Assembly: GCA_009602725.1 (NCBI GenBank)
Contig: WELB01000088.1
Coordinates: 196,048-260,047, forward strand
DNA length: 64,000 nt
Reading direction: 5' to 3'
Origin: Spirogloea muscicola
Lineage: Eukaryota > Streptophyta > Zygnematophyceae > Spirogloeales > Spirogloeaceae
Part shown: in pieces, positions 1-11,362 of the stretch
Position numbering within the stretch: position 1 is the stretch's first letter
Layout of the letters: every line of letters begins with the position of its first letter
Notes under the pieces: model-generated
Told to the model about the DNA's origin: nothing
The model's input: only the letters and a program-made list of their open reading frames with translations
The model's database searches: none
Position numbers and translations under genes: made by a program

Positions 1-120
<120 letters not shown>

Positions 121-208
121 CGTCGCCGCCGCTGCGGCGGGCGCTCCCGAGGCAGCGCCAGGCCCTGCGGCTGGCGAGCCCCTCGCGCAAGGTGCCGTCC
201 CGGCGCCC

Positions 209-3200
209 ATGGCCGACAGCGCCAAGCGCAAGGGCGGCGCCAGCCAGCGCAGGTGCGCCGGCGGCCCTCGTTGCAGCTCGACGCAAGCGACGCCTCCGCA
301 CCTCGCAGCGAGTCTCCCGCTTCATTAGGAAACTCGGTTAGACTAATTGACGTATGTTCAGTAACCAGGCAAGAAGCTTGATGCCCAGCGCGGCACCGGC
401 GAGCTCCTGACCTTGCGGCGGCTCTCGCCTGCGCCTGTGTCCGCAGCGCCAATGGCTCCGCCGCCAGGGCCAAGAAGAAGGCAACGACGGCGGCGGCGGC
501 GACGGCGGCGGCTGCCAAAGCTGAGGAGGCGGCCGCAGAGAGCGCTGCAGTCGAGGACGCAGCTCCTGCGGGCAGGGCCAGGGTCCCGGCCGGCGTCAAC
601 AAGGGCCGCATGCGCGTCCTGAAGCCCGGGCACCCCGGCGACGGCCCCGTCGTGTACTGGGTGTCGCGCGACCAGCGCGCCGTCGACAACTGGGCCCTGC
701 TCTATGCTGCGGAGCAGGTATGCAGCAGGGCATGCCTTTCCTGGCCTTTCCAAGCCGTTGCCTACTCGGCACCGCGAGCAGCCTGCGACTTCTGAGCTTG
801 TACACGCAGCAGTCGATTGTGTGTCGGTTAGGCAAGCAGTAAACTGTACCCTGGCGGAGATTGCTCACTTGATGGAATTGTTCAAGCGAGGTTGAGGGGA
901 ACAGCCCACAGCTGCGGACTAAGGCAGCTTGACTTAGCAGTGGTACTCTTGTCGTGGAATGGCAGGAGGTAGAAGTAGTGATAGTCAGTAGCAGACACAC
1001 ACATTATTCTATGTCTCTGTGTGGACAGTCCGTCCAACTAGCCGCTGAATTCTGCGACTGACATGCTGGACAGACCCGATTCCATGCCATGTCCAGGCCA
1101 AGGCCCGCGGCGTGGCGCTGGCGGTGGTCTTCAACCTCGTGGCCAGCTTCCTGAACGCCCAGGCACGCCACTTTGGCTTCATGCTGCGCGGCCTGCGCGA
1201 GATGCAGGCCGCCCTTGCTGACATGGGCATCCCTTTCTTCCTCTTCCAGGTAAACCCTCCGCCCTTCCCCTGCTCGCTTTTCCACTATGCGGACATCAGC
1301 AATGGGGTCTGTTGTCAGTTTACCATGTTTTAGAATGAGCACTTAGCAGTTTACATTCATAAAGGTGTGTGCCAGGTAAGCACAGGACACATAGAGCTGC
1401 ATGCTAATCGTCCACGTTGCGCGACTCGGTGTAATGGGTGTAGCACGACAGGCTCATCACCAATCTGAGCTGTGTCGAGATCCAGGGGAAAGCGGAGGAG
1501 ACGGTCCCTGCCTTCTTACAGAGGAGCGGAGCATCCCTGCTGGTCATGGACTTCTCGCCGCTGCGCATTGGGCGGCAGTGGCGCGACGGCATTTGTGCCG
1601 CTGTACCAGACCATGTTGCTGTACATGAGGTCGACGCCCACAATGTGGTGCCATGCTGGGTGGCTTCCGACAAGGTCTACTGCTAATGCCAGCACAATCC
1701 ATAATTGTGTCAAGTACATACAACGAGCATTACTGCTTCATACAGTGACGAGAACAATTGGGAAAGTTCTTCAGCTGATGTATGCAACAAGTAAGTAGTA
1801 TGTGCCAGATTTTTTACGTATTTGAGCAATTCGAATCAAGTGAGATCTTGTACCCTCTCAACACTTTGACATAGCAGCTGCCGTCAATACTTGCGGCTGC
1901 TGCAGTTGGAGTATGCAGCGCGCACAATCCGCACCAAGATCCACCGCCACCTGAACGAGTACCTCTGCGAGTACTGCCCAGTGCCGAAGCTTGAGCACCC
2001 ATGGAGCAGCACGGCACCAGACCCAATTAATTGGGACAATCTCATTGAAGAAGTCACCAAGTACGAGCCCATTGAGTGCTCGCTTTGTGCAGATGAATAT
2101 TTGTGACAAAGCTCGGCACAGGCAAGCTGTGTCTTAGCTTCGATTCACGCAGATTGAGCTTGCGAGGACGACATGATGCACTGCTCAGTCCCATCACTCA
2201 CATGAGTCACGCTTTGACCTCTGGCTCTCTGCTCTGTGTCTGTCAACGTTGCCAAGAGTGCTGAAAGTTGCTGCTCCACTTTCTCAAATTTAAGCCTTGT
2301 CAGTCATGTATTGCCAGGGTGGGGGCTGCTGTCCCCAAGGTGGACTGGATCAAGCCGGGAGCACAGGCGGCAATGGAGGGCCTCAAGACCTTCCTCAGGA
2401 CACGCTTGGCCAAGTACGACCAGGACCGCAATGATCCTGGGAAGCCGCTGGGGACCTCCGGCCTGTCCGCCTGGTTACACTACGGCCATATTGCAGCGCA
2501 GCGCTGTGCCCTGGAGGCCAAGGCCGTCCGCAAGCAGTTCCCTAAGGTGAATGCTGGGCGTTCCAGTCTCGGAGATTAATATCAAGATTGACCATTAATT
2601 TCTGTTTGACAGTTTTAAATACTTGCGCTGAGGGCTTACATAATACTCTTGGAGCACAGCCGGCAGACTCCTTCCTAGAGGAGCTGGTGGTGCGACGGGA
2701 GCTCGCAGACAATTACTGCTACTACCAGCCGGAGTACGACAACCTCGGCGGCGCCTGGGAGTGGGCCCAGGCCTCCCTCGCCAAGCACGCCCAGGACAAG
2801 CGAGAGTTTCTGTACACGTGAGCTTGGCATCTTCCGGTGCATTTTGCCTGCTCAGAGGCTGCAATCTTCTTGATTGGATGCTCCTGCAATGAGATTTAGC
2901 AGCATCAGTCGCCTATGTGCTTGCTCGCAGGAGAGATGAGCTGGAGCAAGCCAAGACGTATGACGATGTGAGTGCATTGACTTTGGTTATGACAATTCCT
3001 AGCGATTCGACTTCTACAAGATTTTGGTGCATCTTCAGTGTTCCTTCACTTGGTTTTTTCCAGCTATAGTGGATTGTTGCAGCTCCATATCCTCTACAGA
3101 CTTAGGTACACATGTCTACACAGTCGACATCCTAATTGGCTGGACTCTCTCTCTCAATCACAATTTCCTCTACTTGACAGCTCTGGAATGCAGCTCAATT

Positions 3201-4354
3201 AGAGATGGTGCACTACGGGAAGATGCACGGGTTCATGAGGTAAGGTGGCTGCTCCTTTGGGCTTCTGATTCCAACATCAATTTTGCCGTGTTGGTCTGTG
3301 TCTTATACCACTTCTGCTGAGGTACTTGTAGCATCCGGGTGATCTTCTAGCTCCTAGCTTGTGAGATGGTTCAGCTACCTCTGCAGTTCTTACCTGCTTC
3401 ACCATGCAGGGAAGCGTTATGAACTTTACACACAGCATCTGCTTGTGACAGAATGTACTGGGCAAAGAAGATCCTTGAGTGGACAGCGAGCCCAGAAGAA
3501 GCGATTGCAAGTGCTATCTACCTTAATGATAAGGTGCACAGTCACAATGAGCTGTATATCATGCTTCTGTATTTGCACATACATATCCATGGTCATCTTA
3601 ATCAGCTCTAGATGCCTTCACATATTTACTTTGAGCTGTCAGCATGGGGTCTCTGCTACATTCTGGCAGTTGCCTATGTGCATGCTTCTGCTCAACTGCA
3701 ACCTGCATGTGGGAAGCTCCAGTACGAGGTGGACGGCCGGGATCCCAATGGGTACGTCGGGTGCATGTGGTCAATAGCTGGCGTCCATGACCAGGTCGGG
3801 AATCCAGTGACCTCCTCACATTGCCCATTTTGCCCGTCCCCTTGCACTCCATCCTCCACATGCAGTATGAGTTGGATGGAAGGGACCCCAATGGCTACAC
3901 GGGCTGCATGTGGTCCCTCGCTGCTATCCACGACCGGGTCTGGTTCAGTGTCATCCCTGTCGTACATTGTCGTCCATCTGTGCTCGGTGCAAGTTCTCAT
4001 GCTTTGCAGATTAGTAAGGTGCAAGTCTTTCCAATAGGAAGCCAAAGGTTCCTGGTCCCTGAGATTTTCCACCACTGAAGTGGCCATATGTTGTCAGTGG
4101 AAGTTTTTGGAGCTAATACCTGGCATCAGCATCCTGGGCAGGGCTGGGGGGAGCGCCCCGTGTTTGGGAAAATCCGCTACATGAATCGTAATGGATGTGC
4201 GCGCAAGTTCAATGTGGGTGGCTATATAATGTATGTCAACAAGATGATGACCGACCTGAAGAGGAAGCGTGGAGTCCAGGGTAAGTTACAAGGTGATGGC
4301 GCGGCCAACCCAGACACTGCTGTAGGCAGCAAGCTGGCAAGCAAGGCCAAGTAG
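209..4354 (+). CDS. UVR2: Class II CPD photolyase, 12 exons plus one duplicated exon
   Basis: Repairs UV-induced cyclobutane pyrimidine dimers in DNA using FAD and blue light. Predicted exons are 209-252, 447-717, 1097-1249, 1486-1674, 1906-2060, 2318-2546, 2660-2817, 2931-2967, 3181-3239, 3452-3533, 3723-3794 or 3866-3937, and 4142-4354, joined in frame by GT-AG introns. With one copy of the duplicated exon the protein is about 553 residues, normal for the family. Class II hallmarks read in order: [19 protein letters not shown] (N-terminal photolyase fold), [87 protein letters not shown] and [15 protein letters not shown]; the last four form the FAD/active-site region. The N-terminal 80 residues are Ala/Lys-rich. 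ATG 209 is the first ATG, but the frame stays open upstream to the poly-T run, so the start is not certain. Confidence 0.95.
3723..3937 (+). repeat. Tandemly duplicated photolyase exon (two 72-base, phase-0 copies)
   Basis: Copy A (3723-3794) and copy B (3866-3937) each encode 24 residues of the conserved photolyase segment [30 protein letters not shown]. Each is preceded by AG and followed by GT (A: GTCGGG, B: GTCTGG), with a 71-base spacer. Both are phase 0 at both ends, so either copy, or both, could be spliced between exon 3452-3533 and exon 4142-4354 without a frameshift. Copy A ends HDQ, the residue usual before GW in class II enzymes; copy B ends HDR. Confidence 0.85.
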
Positions 4355-4938
4355 TCGACATGTCATTATTAAGCAAAGCCAAGTAGTTGAAGGAGACTTA
4401 GGACAACTTTGAGTTGGAACTACATTTTGCGTTGGTGGCTCAGAGGGTCGCTTGATAATATTGAAACACCGAATTTTCCCTTTGAAGCATTGTTCAAGGC
4501 TGCCAAGGACGAGATCTAGCAACGGTTGGATAAGGAAGCAATCAGTGATTTGCCAGTGCAAGTAGACGATCTTGTGATGAGGGTGCCACAGGCGAAATGC
4601 ACAGAGGAGTCCGACATGTTCTGCTTAGTACAGCTATGGCAGCAGCATGGAAATAAAATGCACTGTGCTGAGAGAAAATCACAGCCCTGTGCCATCCTTT
4701 TGTCAATTTGTTGTGCTAGAGTCTAACATGTCCTCTTGACCAGAGAGAAGCTACAGGCCTGGTGCATCAGTCAAGGATGCTGGATCATGTGAATGAGCAG
4801 CTTGGCGAAAGCTTGTGTTTGAAATTTGCACTAACATATGAGTTAAATATGTTGATAAGTAGCTCACTATATCAATACATCCAGCAAAATATTCGTTGCG
4901 GGACGGCTCAAAATCATCTGCCAAGAGCGTTGAAGTAT
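4355..4938. other. Short intergenic region between two convergent genes
   Basis: It holds the two facing 3' ends of the photolyase (+) and Nudix (-) genes. Just after the photolyase stop a short segment repeats imperfectly (GCAAGGCCAAGTAG and GCAAAGCCAAGTAG, about 35 bases apart). No further coding signal seen. Confidence 0.5.
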
Positions 4939-6598
4939 CTACAGAAGGCCATGCTTTTGGAGTTTTTCCAAGGACATGGCACAAGTTACAATGGACGGCA
5001 GCATCATGTCACCAGAGTACATGAGACTGCGCAACTCATGCTCGTCAACAGAGACAACCTTGATTATCTCCTCTGCATCCCTGGGACGGGGACTTGGGTC
5101 CACCTGCACATCTTGCGTCAGAGGTGAGCATCACAGAATTTTGCTTGATACAACTACAGGAAGAACTTAAATGACTGATTGCTTGAACATTCCAGGCATT
5201 GCTGAGGAGGAGAGCCTGGTGCTTTGAGCCCATCATTGTTGTGGGGATACTAACCTCAGGGTCTATGACGAGGAAGGGGGTAAATCGGTTTTTACACCAT
5301 TTGACCTGCAACAAGTTGCAGTTATTGCAATAAGGATCTGAATGAATATGCGAAATCTCTCTGCACTACACGGTTTGCTATGCAGTAAGTAATTTGTGCT
5401 TGCTCAAGTATGGATTTCGTAAAAAGTGAGCACAGTCAGCTGTATACTATTATTGCTCAGGACCATGCTGGATTGCTCGAATATCAGAAAAACAGATCGT
5501 TTACAAAAAGATATTAACTCATGTATTTTGCCTTCTGTATACCTCCAACAATCCAGGATGTCTATCGGGTATGAGCTGCAACAATCTGCCACCTTGGAGT
5601 AAAACCTGCCCAAAACAGTGAAGTACATGTCAAGGTAATGTGTGGAATTGCCCCCAGACCACTACAGGCTTGACTTTGTCGTGATGCTAACATGCAGCAA
5701 AGCTGGTTGTAAAAGGGCAGTAACCTCTTCTGACAGCTCCTGCCGCACACAGTCTTCCAGAGACCCGTGTTTAGATGATAAGCCACCACAAGGTACTCCA
5801 TGTACCATAGCATTGGCGCCCTGCAGTAGATGATCATGCAGGGCAGGGTCAACTCTATTCCTCAGATAAGCGTGTACCATTGATGTTTCCAGACCGACGA
5901 TAGTGGCAAGACATGGAATCTTTAAGGATACTGGGTTTGTAATCATATATGCAACTTGAAGCTTGATGGGCTTCCTCCTATTTCTAGGTGCAGTCATCTA
6001 ATGTGCTTTTCGGTTTGAATGCATGTAGCTGCAAACAGCTGATGTAGCTGCAAGTAATCACATTGCGTACCTGAGAATATTCTTGCAATATTGTGAAGGA
6101 CTTGGTGGCAGTATGGTAAGGCAGAACGGCGCAGAAGTGATTTGCTCTAGTCCTTGACGCAACTACGTCATACTCCACCGTGTGCTTCCCCTGCATTCCT
6201 TCACCTGATTGACCATTTGAAAACTGTAGCAGGACAAAGAATTGTCTCTTAGCTGGACTTCAAGCAAGCGGTCACCTAAAGGGCTGATAGTCCTGGACTG
6301 GTAAATATCTGATCACAGACACAAACATCGTGCTAGCACACACCTCGACCACTCGGTTGAAGACACTGAGGTAGCGTGTGTGGAGGACCTCCTCCTGTGG
6401 TAACAGTAAGTCCCTCTTCAGTCTGCAGCTATGTGATGTTCTGCACCTTGTGTCATATATCCTGATGATGTGAATGGGATGCGAGATTTCACTTCCTTCT
6501 ATCACATTTCTCACCTTCACAATGTGGAAATCCTCATGAGTTTCCATGCGCATGGTGGACAGCTCTTCTTCACTGGGGCCCCTTGGCAAGACTGTCAT
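4939..6598 (-). CDS. Nudix hydrolase, 7 exons
   Basis: Nudix enzymes cleave nucleoside diphosphates linked to another group; the substrate here is unknown. Exons on the minus strand, 5' to 3': 6598-6515, 6394-6344, 6223-6071, 5820-5725, 5605-5543, 5305-5255, 5103-4939, all phase 0, giving about 220 residues. N-terminal to the Nudix box is the strand region VEYDVVASRTRANHFCAVLP and then KSFTILQEYSQ. The box lies at about residues 107-128, GGLSSKHGS...QELSEE, with Q in place of the usual Arg of REUXEE. It is followed by EVKWCKNRFTPFLVIDPE and a C-terminal PRDAEEIIKVV...SGDMMLPSIVT segment, which also occurs in a plant/algal Nudix subgroup. ATG 6598 was chosen; ATG 6628 is in frame and would add ten residues. 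A transit-peptide exon further upstream cannot be excluded. Confidence 0.85.
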
Positions 6599-7601
6599 TT
6601 TGGCTGGGCCTTGCCCACAATGTGGCACTGTCCAAGGCCTGAGCCAACCTGTGCATGAGCTGCCCAGCCATTCCCTTCAGGCAATGACCTGAGAAGTTTG
6701 CAGACCAAGTATTTCTAAGCCAAGTCATCAGCTAGATAGAAGCTGCCTGCAAATAGTACACCGTGTATGCAAGCTCGGTCGCCTTTCCAAGCCTATCCAA
6801 GCCTTTTACTTCGGCATCTGACCTTCTGAATGCCTGACTGTGCCTATCAACGCAACATAGTGCACAATCTAAGGTGGTTCAAGTCATCAAGTATATGAGA
6901 GAAGCTGGATTTCACAATCAGGGCTGTGTGACCCTCGAAAGGGCAAAATTCATGTAGCTACCTCCTGGTGGGAGCCTTGATGACAATTGACTTGAAGCTG
7001 CCTGTACGTTGTGAGAGGTTGGGATCCTGATTATTGACTGCAGCAGTGGGGCCTGTCCTTACATTGTTGAGTGCTGACAAATTTGGGCCCAACTGCAGTG
7101 GACAGCTCCATTGCCGATAAGAGCTTTGCTGGAAGACAAATCTCAAGTGACATACCTGGGCGTCAGCATGCAGGCAGCAGCCCACCACGTTTTCCTGCAG
7201 GAGTAGGGGATGGTACTGAGCGTCACGACGACTATCACGATTGGCAATCCTCCTGCAAGAAAGCGCAAGGCGAGAGACAATGGTATGCAGCAAAAGCGAC
7301 CGTCCGGACTTCCTCGACTGTCACGGCAGTGCGCGACGATCGCGGTGGCTGCTGCATTTCTGTGGATAGATGTTCAATACCTCACGATGAGAGCCTCTTC
7401 TCCATGCTGTGTGCGCTGAAGGGCAATAGTACGTGACAACAGTGGTCGCCGCCTCTCAAGGCTCACTGTTGTCACAATCACGGCGATCCAAGGCTTTGCG
7501 GCTGCACACTGGATGAGGAGCCGCTGGACCGCCGAGGCAGGCGCCAGCGGGCGCAGGGCGCGGACGTCGCGCGCATGCAAGGCCGATCGGGTGCCCGCGA
7601 T

Positions 7602-7633
<32 letters not shown>

Positions 7634-8097
7634 AGGAAGAGGATGCGACTGCTGATACTGAAAGGAACGACTGTGAAAAGCCAGCCAAGGTGTTCATTAC
7701 TAAACTGGCGGAGCAACTGGCGGAGGCATTGTGGCGGCGGCGTGGGGCGAGGGAAGCAGCTGCCGCTACGTGCGCCGCCAGATCTGGCGGCGGTTGGGAC
7801 TTGCAGGCCCGCCGACCAGGGGCCCCCCACACCACCGGCCCGCTCCCACCCACCCGGCGCCGTCTCGTCTCAACGTGGGGCCCGGTTGGTGTCCCCATGT
7901 GTGAAACGAAGGTCTAGACGTCGAGTCCCCTCACAGCCTGTCCGACTCCGACCTCTTCTGCCCCACACCCCCTCCGTCGCCAGCGCCGGCCCCGCCGCCG
8001 CGCCGCGCGCCGCAAGATACGCCCCGCATTTGGCGAGGCGCGCTCGCTCTCGGAATCCCGGCAGCGGCGGCGGCGGCGGCGGCGGCGAGGCCGGGCC
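6599..8097. other. Upstream region shared by the divergent Nudix and ADF-H genes
   Basis: The two flanking genes point away from each other, so this 1.5 kb should hold both promoters and 5' UTRs. From about 7500 to 8097 it is GC-rich with a GGC run near 7602-7630 and another at 8063-8088 just before the ADF-H start. A Ser/Pro-rich minus-strand reading frame around 7400-7900 could be a presequence exon for the Nudix gene, but no splice pairing supports it. The 6630-7450 part shows no convincing coding signal. Confidence 0.4.
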
Positions 8098-9749
8098 ATG
8101 GCGTTCGGCGCCGGCTGCGAGGAGGCGTACCGGGCGGTGTTCGCCGACGACGCGCCGCAGGACTGGTGCTGGCTGGGCTACCAGGGCCAAAAGCTCGTGC
8201 CCGCCGGCACCGGCACCGGCGGCCTCGCCGAGATGCTCGCCACGGTGAGGTCTCACTGGCCAATTCGGTCGTGCGGGCCGCTCCACGCCTTGGTTACCAT
8301 ATCCTTCTTGCTGCCGCTGGAGGCGGCATGGTCACAGCCCGGATCTCGTCAATCTCGGAATGGTCAATGTGACTGCCCTACGGACGCCTTCGAGGACAGT
8401 CGCTGTTACGTTGCAAGGACCACATTGCAGCAGCCTGTCCACTCAGACCTACCAGCATTTGCTTCCTCTTGCCAAGCATTTAAGCCCTCGTCCAGCAATG
8501 CATACCGGCGGCCGGCTCAGATTGGGAAGCGCGATCTGTAATCACACAACCAGGAGCGCTTGCTCTAAGATAGACTTGGGTTCACACATTTCAGGCGCCT
8601 TGGCTGCTGGATTAGCCTGCAGAAGACGGCTTGCATGCCGCTAGCAACGTAGTTTGAGATTGACCATGGTAGTGAAGTATGAACACGCTGCTGCTGTTGC
8701 AGAGGATGCACATGCAGACTGAGTCTTGCTTAAATCTCTCTCCTTGACCTCTGTGCAGAAGCCAAGTGTCCTCTGTTGCCTTCTGTGCATCCTCTTGATG
8801 TTGGGGCTGTCTTGATTGGTGTCGTCAAGCTCATGGAGCTGATAATGTGCCCAGTTGCGCATGGCAGGTTGATGACGCAATTGTTCTTTATGGCTTCCTG
8901 AGACTGAACAAGACAGATGATGGTGGCGACTCCAAGAGGGTGAAGTTTGTCTTCATCACATGGGTGGGCGAGACAGCACCAGCATTGAAGAAGGGCAAAG
9001 TGTCAATGCACAAGCGACAGTGTGCAGAACTCTTCAAGGTGGGAATGCTTGCATTGATGTACCTAGAGCACCAGGAGACTGGAGGACTGACAGGGACTGG
9101 GGGGCTGCTCAGCATTGCCAGCTATAGATCTAGTCGCTCTTACATCCCGTGGCCCTATAGCGTGAGAGCGTGAAACTTTCACTGCAGCTTCCTACTGAGT
9201 CTGATGACGTCACAGCCATCGTCAACATCAAGCTTCATGAGGCACTACTTTTGAGACCTGTGCAGGGCTACCACATTGAGAAGCAAATCTATGATAGAGA
9301 GGCATTGCAAGGTCTGGAGCAGGAGCTTGACACCCTTCTGAAGAAGGCAGGAGGAGCAAATTATGACCTGGGCAACACCCGCACTGGCGTGCAGGCAGGG
9401 AATGCTCAGGACTTGAAAAATGTGGTGAGCTGTTGCCATCCGCAGCCAAAAGTCTTCCTCCTCACTCGAACTTGGGCAGCATGGCATGGATCTAGTGCTT
9501 CGTTGGGCTTGTGGTGCGGGCCTGACAACAGCCATACGCTCATGGACTTAGACATTTCAATGTCCGGTGCAAATTCCGCAGTCCAAGAACTTCTTCAAGC
9601 AGAAGGAGCAAGAGACGAATCTTAAGAGCTTTGTGTACGACAAGGGCCCTCTAACGAAGGGCATCACTTCCTGCGACCTTGGTGGTCGCGCTATGGTGGC
9701 TCCGGCCTCAGAGGCCAAGAAGAACACTGTGGGCTACATGCCTGCATAA
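8098..9749 (+). CDS. ADF-H (coactosin-like) actin-binding protein with C-terminal extension
   Basis: Exons 8098-8244, 8868-9038, 9161-9424 and 9582-9749, all phase 0, give 249 residues. The ADF-H fold covers about residues 5-130: an N-terminal CEEAYRAVFADDAPQDWCWL, then DAIVLYGFLRLNK, RVKFVFITWVGETAPALKKG and KVSMHKRQCAELF. The W-x-G-E...LKK-K spacing is coactosin/drebrin-like, as opposed to ADF/cofilin, which suggests F-actin side binding. The C-terminal 110 residues begin with a helical LEQELDTLLKKAG stretch, contain ANYDLGNTRTG and end GYMPA; I recognise no domain there. The donor GTG|GTGAGC at 9425 was preferred over one three bases earlier. ATG 8098 directly follows a GGC repeat and has a purine-rich, good context. 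Confidence 0.8.
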
Positions 9750-10382
9750 AGCAAGGGTGAGGAAGCTGGAATGCACTTAAAAGCAGAACTCATCTTTTGC
9801 TGGCAAGACTGTCTGTTGCATGCTCTTGCACAATGTGATTGTTCTGGAGCATTGACAAGGTTCACATTTGCAGGCACAGGGAGACTGCTATTGTAAGTTG
9901 CACAGCTTAGGACAGGTTGCTAACCAAGAAAGCAGTCATATGCACAGACACAAGCTGACAATGCCAGATGTTTGGGTCGGACAGAGCTGTGCACAGGGCG
10001 CACAGAGACTTAGTAGCTGCTCAATTGATCTTATAAGCTGGAGGGCGCAAACTTCAGTCGTCCAAGTAACAAAGAGGGTGTGTCGAGTATTCTTTGATTA
10101 TTGTATTTGCCTGTACTTCCTCAGTGCAGCTATTCCATCCCTACAATCTTTGAGTATTGTAGAAGCTCCACATCGTCACCCATCCTTGTACACACTTGCC
10201 TGGCCTTCACAGCTGCTATTTGGATACAGCAAGAGCTTCTCTTTCGTTTTAGGTGCATGCCTTCGCGAGCACGCACCAACGAGAGAAGATTGGTGCTGCA
10301 AGTGCGTTACGAAGAGGCGCTTGCAGATTGCAAACTGCAGCTGTGAACTGTTTGTGGCCTCTTTCCGTTTTGTTTGTATGGG

Positions 10383-10419
10383 CCCCTTTCTGGGCTGTCT
10401 ATTTAGAGCCCCCGCCCCT
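10383..10419 (+). repeat. Solo copy of the retroelement 3' tail
   Basis: GGGCTGTCTATTTAGAGCCC followed by CCGCCCC. It matches the tail consensus GGGCTG-loop-CAGCCC-TCGCCCC seen behind the minus-strand coding fragments at 24.2 and 25.4 kb. The GGGCT/AGCCC arms can pair. Confidence 0.5.
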
Positions 10420-10811
10420 TTGGAAGAGCTCACGACCCTCACAGCCACCCTGGCAAAGCCGGTGAAGAAGTAGAGGCCTCAGATAGCAAGTTAGCAAACA
10501 GAGACAGCACGACACAGCTAATAGGGGCTTCGTTTGTGTGAGACCTAGCTGAAGTGCAGAGGCACGGTGCGAAAGGGGAGTCGGGCAATCGTGGTCTGCT
10601 GCACCACGAGGACCCACGAGGACCGGCGGACTCGAGATGGGGGAATGCAATACCACAACGTCGGGCCAGGAAGAAGGTGGTCTTTCAGAGAGGATGCTTG
10701 GGGTGCGCATGAAGTGAGAGGGAGGGCAAAGCAAGCCAGTGCAGTGTAAGAAGAACAAGGAAAACTCCAAGGGGCTAATGACAAAACGAGAACCACAACG
10801 GAAGGGGGACT

Positions 10812-11087
10812 CTAGTACACACAAGTGAGCCTACACGTATCTGCCAGACGCTTCTGGGGTGCCGGAGCACCACCCTGCAGAGATGGGCGGTCGCTGATCA
10901 GGGCCAGCCTGCAAGATGCACTTGTGCATGCGAGCAAGCTCCAACATGAGCGAGAGGGAGAGAAGAGAGGAACAGCCAGTGTGAGGCAATGGCTGTGAGA
11001 GGCGCGCAGTACGGATGACAGGAGACGGAGGCCAATCAAAGTCAACACACGGCACAGGCAGAAGCCAGCGCTACGGAATGAGGCCAA
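10812..11087 (-). mobile_element. Decayed C-terminal fragment of a non-LTR-like retroelement
   Basis: The minus-strand reading ends with a GGAPAPQ segment and then a Leu-Thr-x-x-Tyr end, like the C-terminus of the longer element at 25.4-26.5 kb (GFCGGAPAPQ...VLTRGY) and the fragment at 15.2 kb (PSDLRLLTRNY). Similarity is limited to the last 40 or so residues and is patchy, so this is an old copy. No tail hairpin was found directly behind it. Confidence 0.4.
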
Positions 11088-11362
11088 TGGGCCTGACTGC
11101 GGGTCTTGAAGCCGCTCTATGACCTACCAGCGACCGACGCCCAGCTACTGGTCTCGGAGGTCAGCCGGAGTTGTCCTTCAGCGCCAGCCGCCGCGGCGGC
11201 GGCGCGGCGGCGGCGGCGGCGGCCGCGCAGCTGGCCCTGGCGAACAACGGGAGGGGACTGAGGAGCGCATTCTGCTGGCCAGCGGCAGACTGTGACGCGC
11301 CGATTGTGCCGCAGACGGCGGACGGTAGAATAGACAGTAGACATGGACCCTTCACAAACTAA

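Larger units (their letters stand above)
9750..11362. other. Intergenic region with retroelement debris
   Basis: After the ADF-H stop there is about 600 bases of unremarkable DNA. It is followed by a plus-strand 3'-tail copy (10383-10419), G/A-rich sequence, and a minus-strand coding fragment (10812-11087). The last 200 bases are GC-rich with GGC repeats and lead into the next gene's damaged start. A plus-strand open frame at 9868-10473 is discussed among rejected items. Confidence 0.5.

Noticed and set aside
7374-7898. Minus-strand frame with a Ser/Pro presequence look
   Set aside because: Could be a first exon of the Nudix gene, but no donor/acceptor pair joins it in frame to 6598 and GC-rich triplet DNA gives such frames readily.
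9868-10473. Plus-strand open frame of 201 codons after the ADF-H gene
   Set aside because: Low-complexity Cys/Ser/Leu composition, no family pattern, and its end overlaps the retroelement tail copy at 10383-10419; likely a chance frame.
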